This document shows positions 63,882-64,000 of a stretch of DNA of 64,000 bases, piece after piece (position 1 is the first letter of the stretch; every line of letters starts with the position of its first letter). The notes beneath the pieces are model-generated. The model was given only the letters and a program-made list of their open reading frames with translations. It made no database searches and was not told the DNA's origin. The position numbers and the translations under genes are program-made. The stretch is from Chitinophagales bacterium (GTDB taxonomy: Bacteria > Bacteroidota > Bacteroidia > Chitinophagales > JADIYW01): contig JAMLHJ010000011.1 in assembly GCA_023957245.1 (NCBI GenBank), positions 54,911-118,910 on the forward strand. Direction: 5' to 3'.

Positions 63882-64000
63882 CCGCGGTTTTGCGTCAGGC
63901 GGGCTGACGTGCTTCGTATGAAAGATTGTGCTAAATTTGAGCTTTCGGCTTCGTATCAAGGTTAGTGCTAAAAATCCCGCCCGAACGCAAAGCCGCAAAA
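63876..64000 (+). other. attC-like large inverted repeat (cut by window end)
   Basis: CACTAAC (63876-63882), then left arm GCGGTTTTGCGTCAGGCGGG (63884-63903), an approximately 72-nt centre and right arm 63976-63996 (CCCGCC, ACGCAAAGCCGC), which pairs with the left arm with few mismatches. The centre holds two direct GCTTCGTAT...TGCTAAA copies 37 bp apart and a GTTAGTG. Higher G+C than its surroundings. The matching GTTAGTG end is expected just beyond 64000. Confidence 0.55.

Overview
The window reads as an AT-rich (roughly one third G+C by eye) chromosome segment of a member of the Bacteroidota, probably an environmental Chitinophagia/Saprospiria-like lineage; I cannot place it more finely. 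Support: TAnnTTTG promoter boxes in front of many genes, a TonB-dependent receptor with an N-terminal carboxypeptidase-regulatory-like domain, lipoproteins with an SCxKDD-type lipobox, the GNAT-argG-argC-argD cluster, DUF4293 and DUF4442 proteins, a YfhO-like membrane protein and L32 without a zinc ribbon.

Layout. 1-6.4 kb: a methyltransferase-like tail, a coupled C69 peptidase/monoamine oxidase pair, ahcY, two secreted or membrane proteins of unknown function, and lgt. 6.6-10.8 kb: arginine cluster (GNAT, argG, argC, argD) behind a structured leader. 10.8-12.8 kb: repeat-rich block holding a RelB/YoeB-type toxin-antitoxin pair. 12.8-20.6 kb: acyl-CoA dehydrogenase, TonB receptor, lipoprotein, class 3 aldehyde dehydrogenase, metallo-beta-lactamase-fold hydrolase. 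20.6-22.7 kb: second repeat-rich block with a DUF6922/AbiEii-type pair. 22.7-29 kb: orphan histidine kinase, two identical tRNA-Val genes, an RsmB-type methyltransferase, sigma factor plus membrane-spanning regulator/barrel hybrid, DUF4442 protein, pgeF. 29-41 kb: third repeat block, pyrG, leuS, an outer-membrane barrel, a long FabG with a divergent MarR regulator, a GH5 endoglycoceramidase-like lipoprotein, a HAD hydrolase, tRNA-Val(GAC), rpmA/rplU. 41-48 kb: carbonic anhydrase, VWA-like membrane protein, ABC exporter, truA, TerC, DUF4293. 48-49.6 kb: small accessory module (Xre regulator plus PD-(D/E)xK-like protein). 49.6-52.4 kb: oxidative-stress cluster (oxyR divergent from dps, peroxiredoxin, thioredoxin, small partner). 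52.6-60.8 kb: psd, YfhO-like, htpG, yceD-rpmF, efp, accB-accC. 60.8-64 kb: fourth repeat block, a tyrosine recombinase, and a compositionally distinct two-gene cassette ending in a large attC-like inverted repeat.

The most interesting region is the last 2.5 kb. The recombinase gene points away from an intergenic stretch with three TGCGTA-type motifs and a GTTAGTG core. After that core come a Qnr/McbG-type pentapeptide-repeat protein and a GyrI-like protein, overlapping by ATGA. The GyrI-like stop codon lies inside a CACTAAC box that begins an approximately 120-bp fold-back structure cut off by the window end. This is the layout of an integron (integrase, attI, cassette, attC), but the recombinase lacks the IntI-specific insertion. 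Both cargo families are known for gyrase protection. Other points of interest are a 228-bp fold-back element in two copies, a mosaic of short palindromic repeats confined to the accessory blocks, and several TAnnTTTG boxes so close to start codons that leaderless mRNAs are implied.
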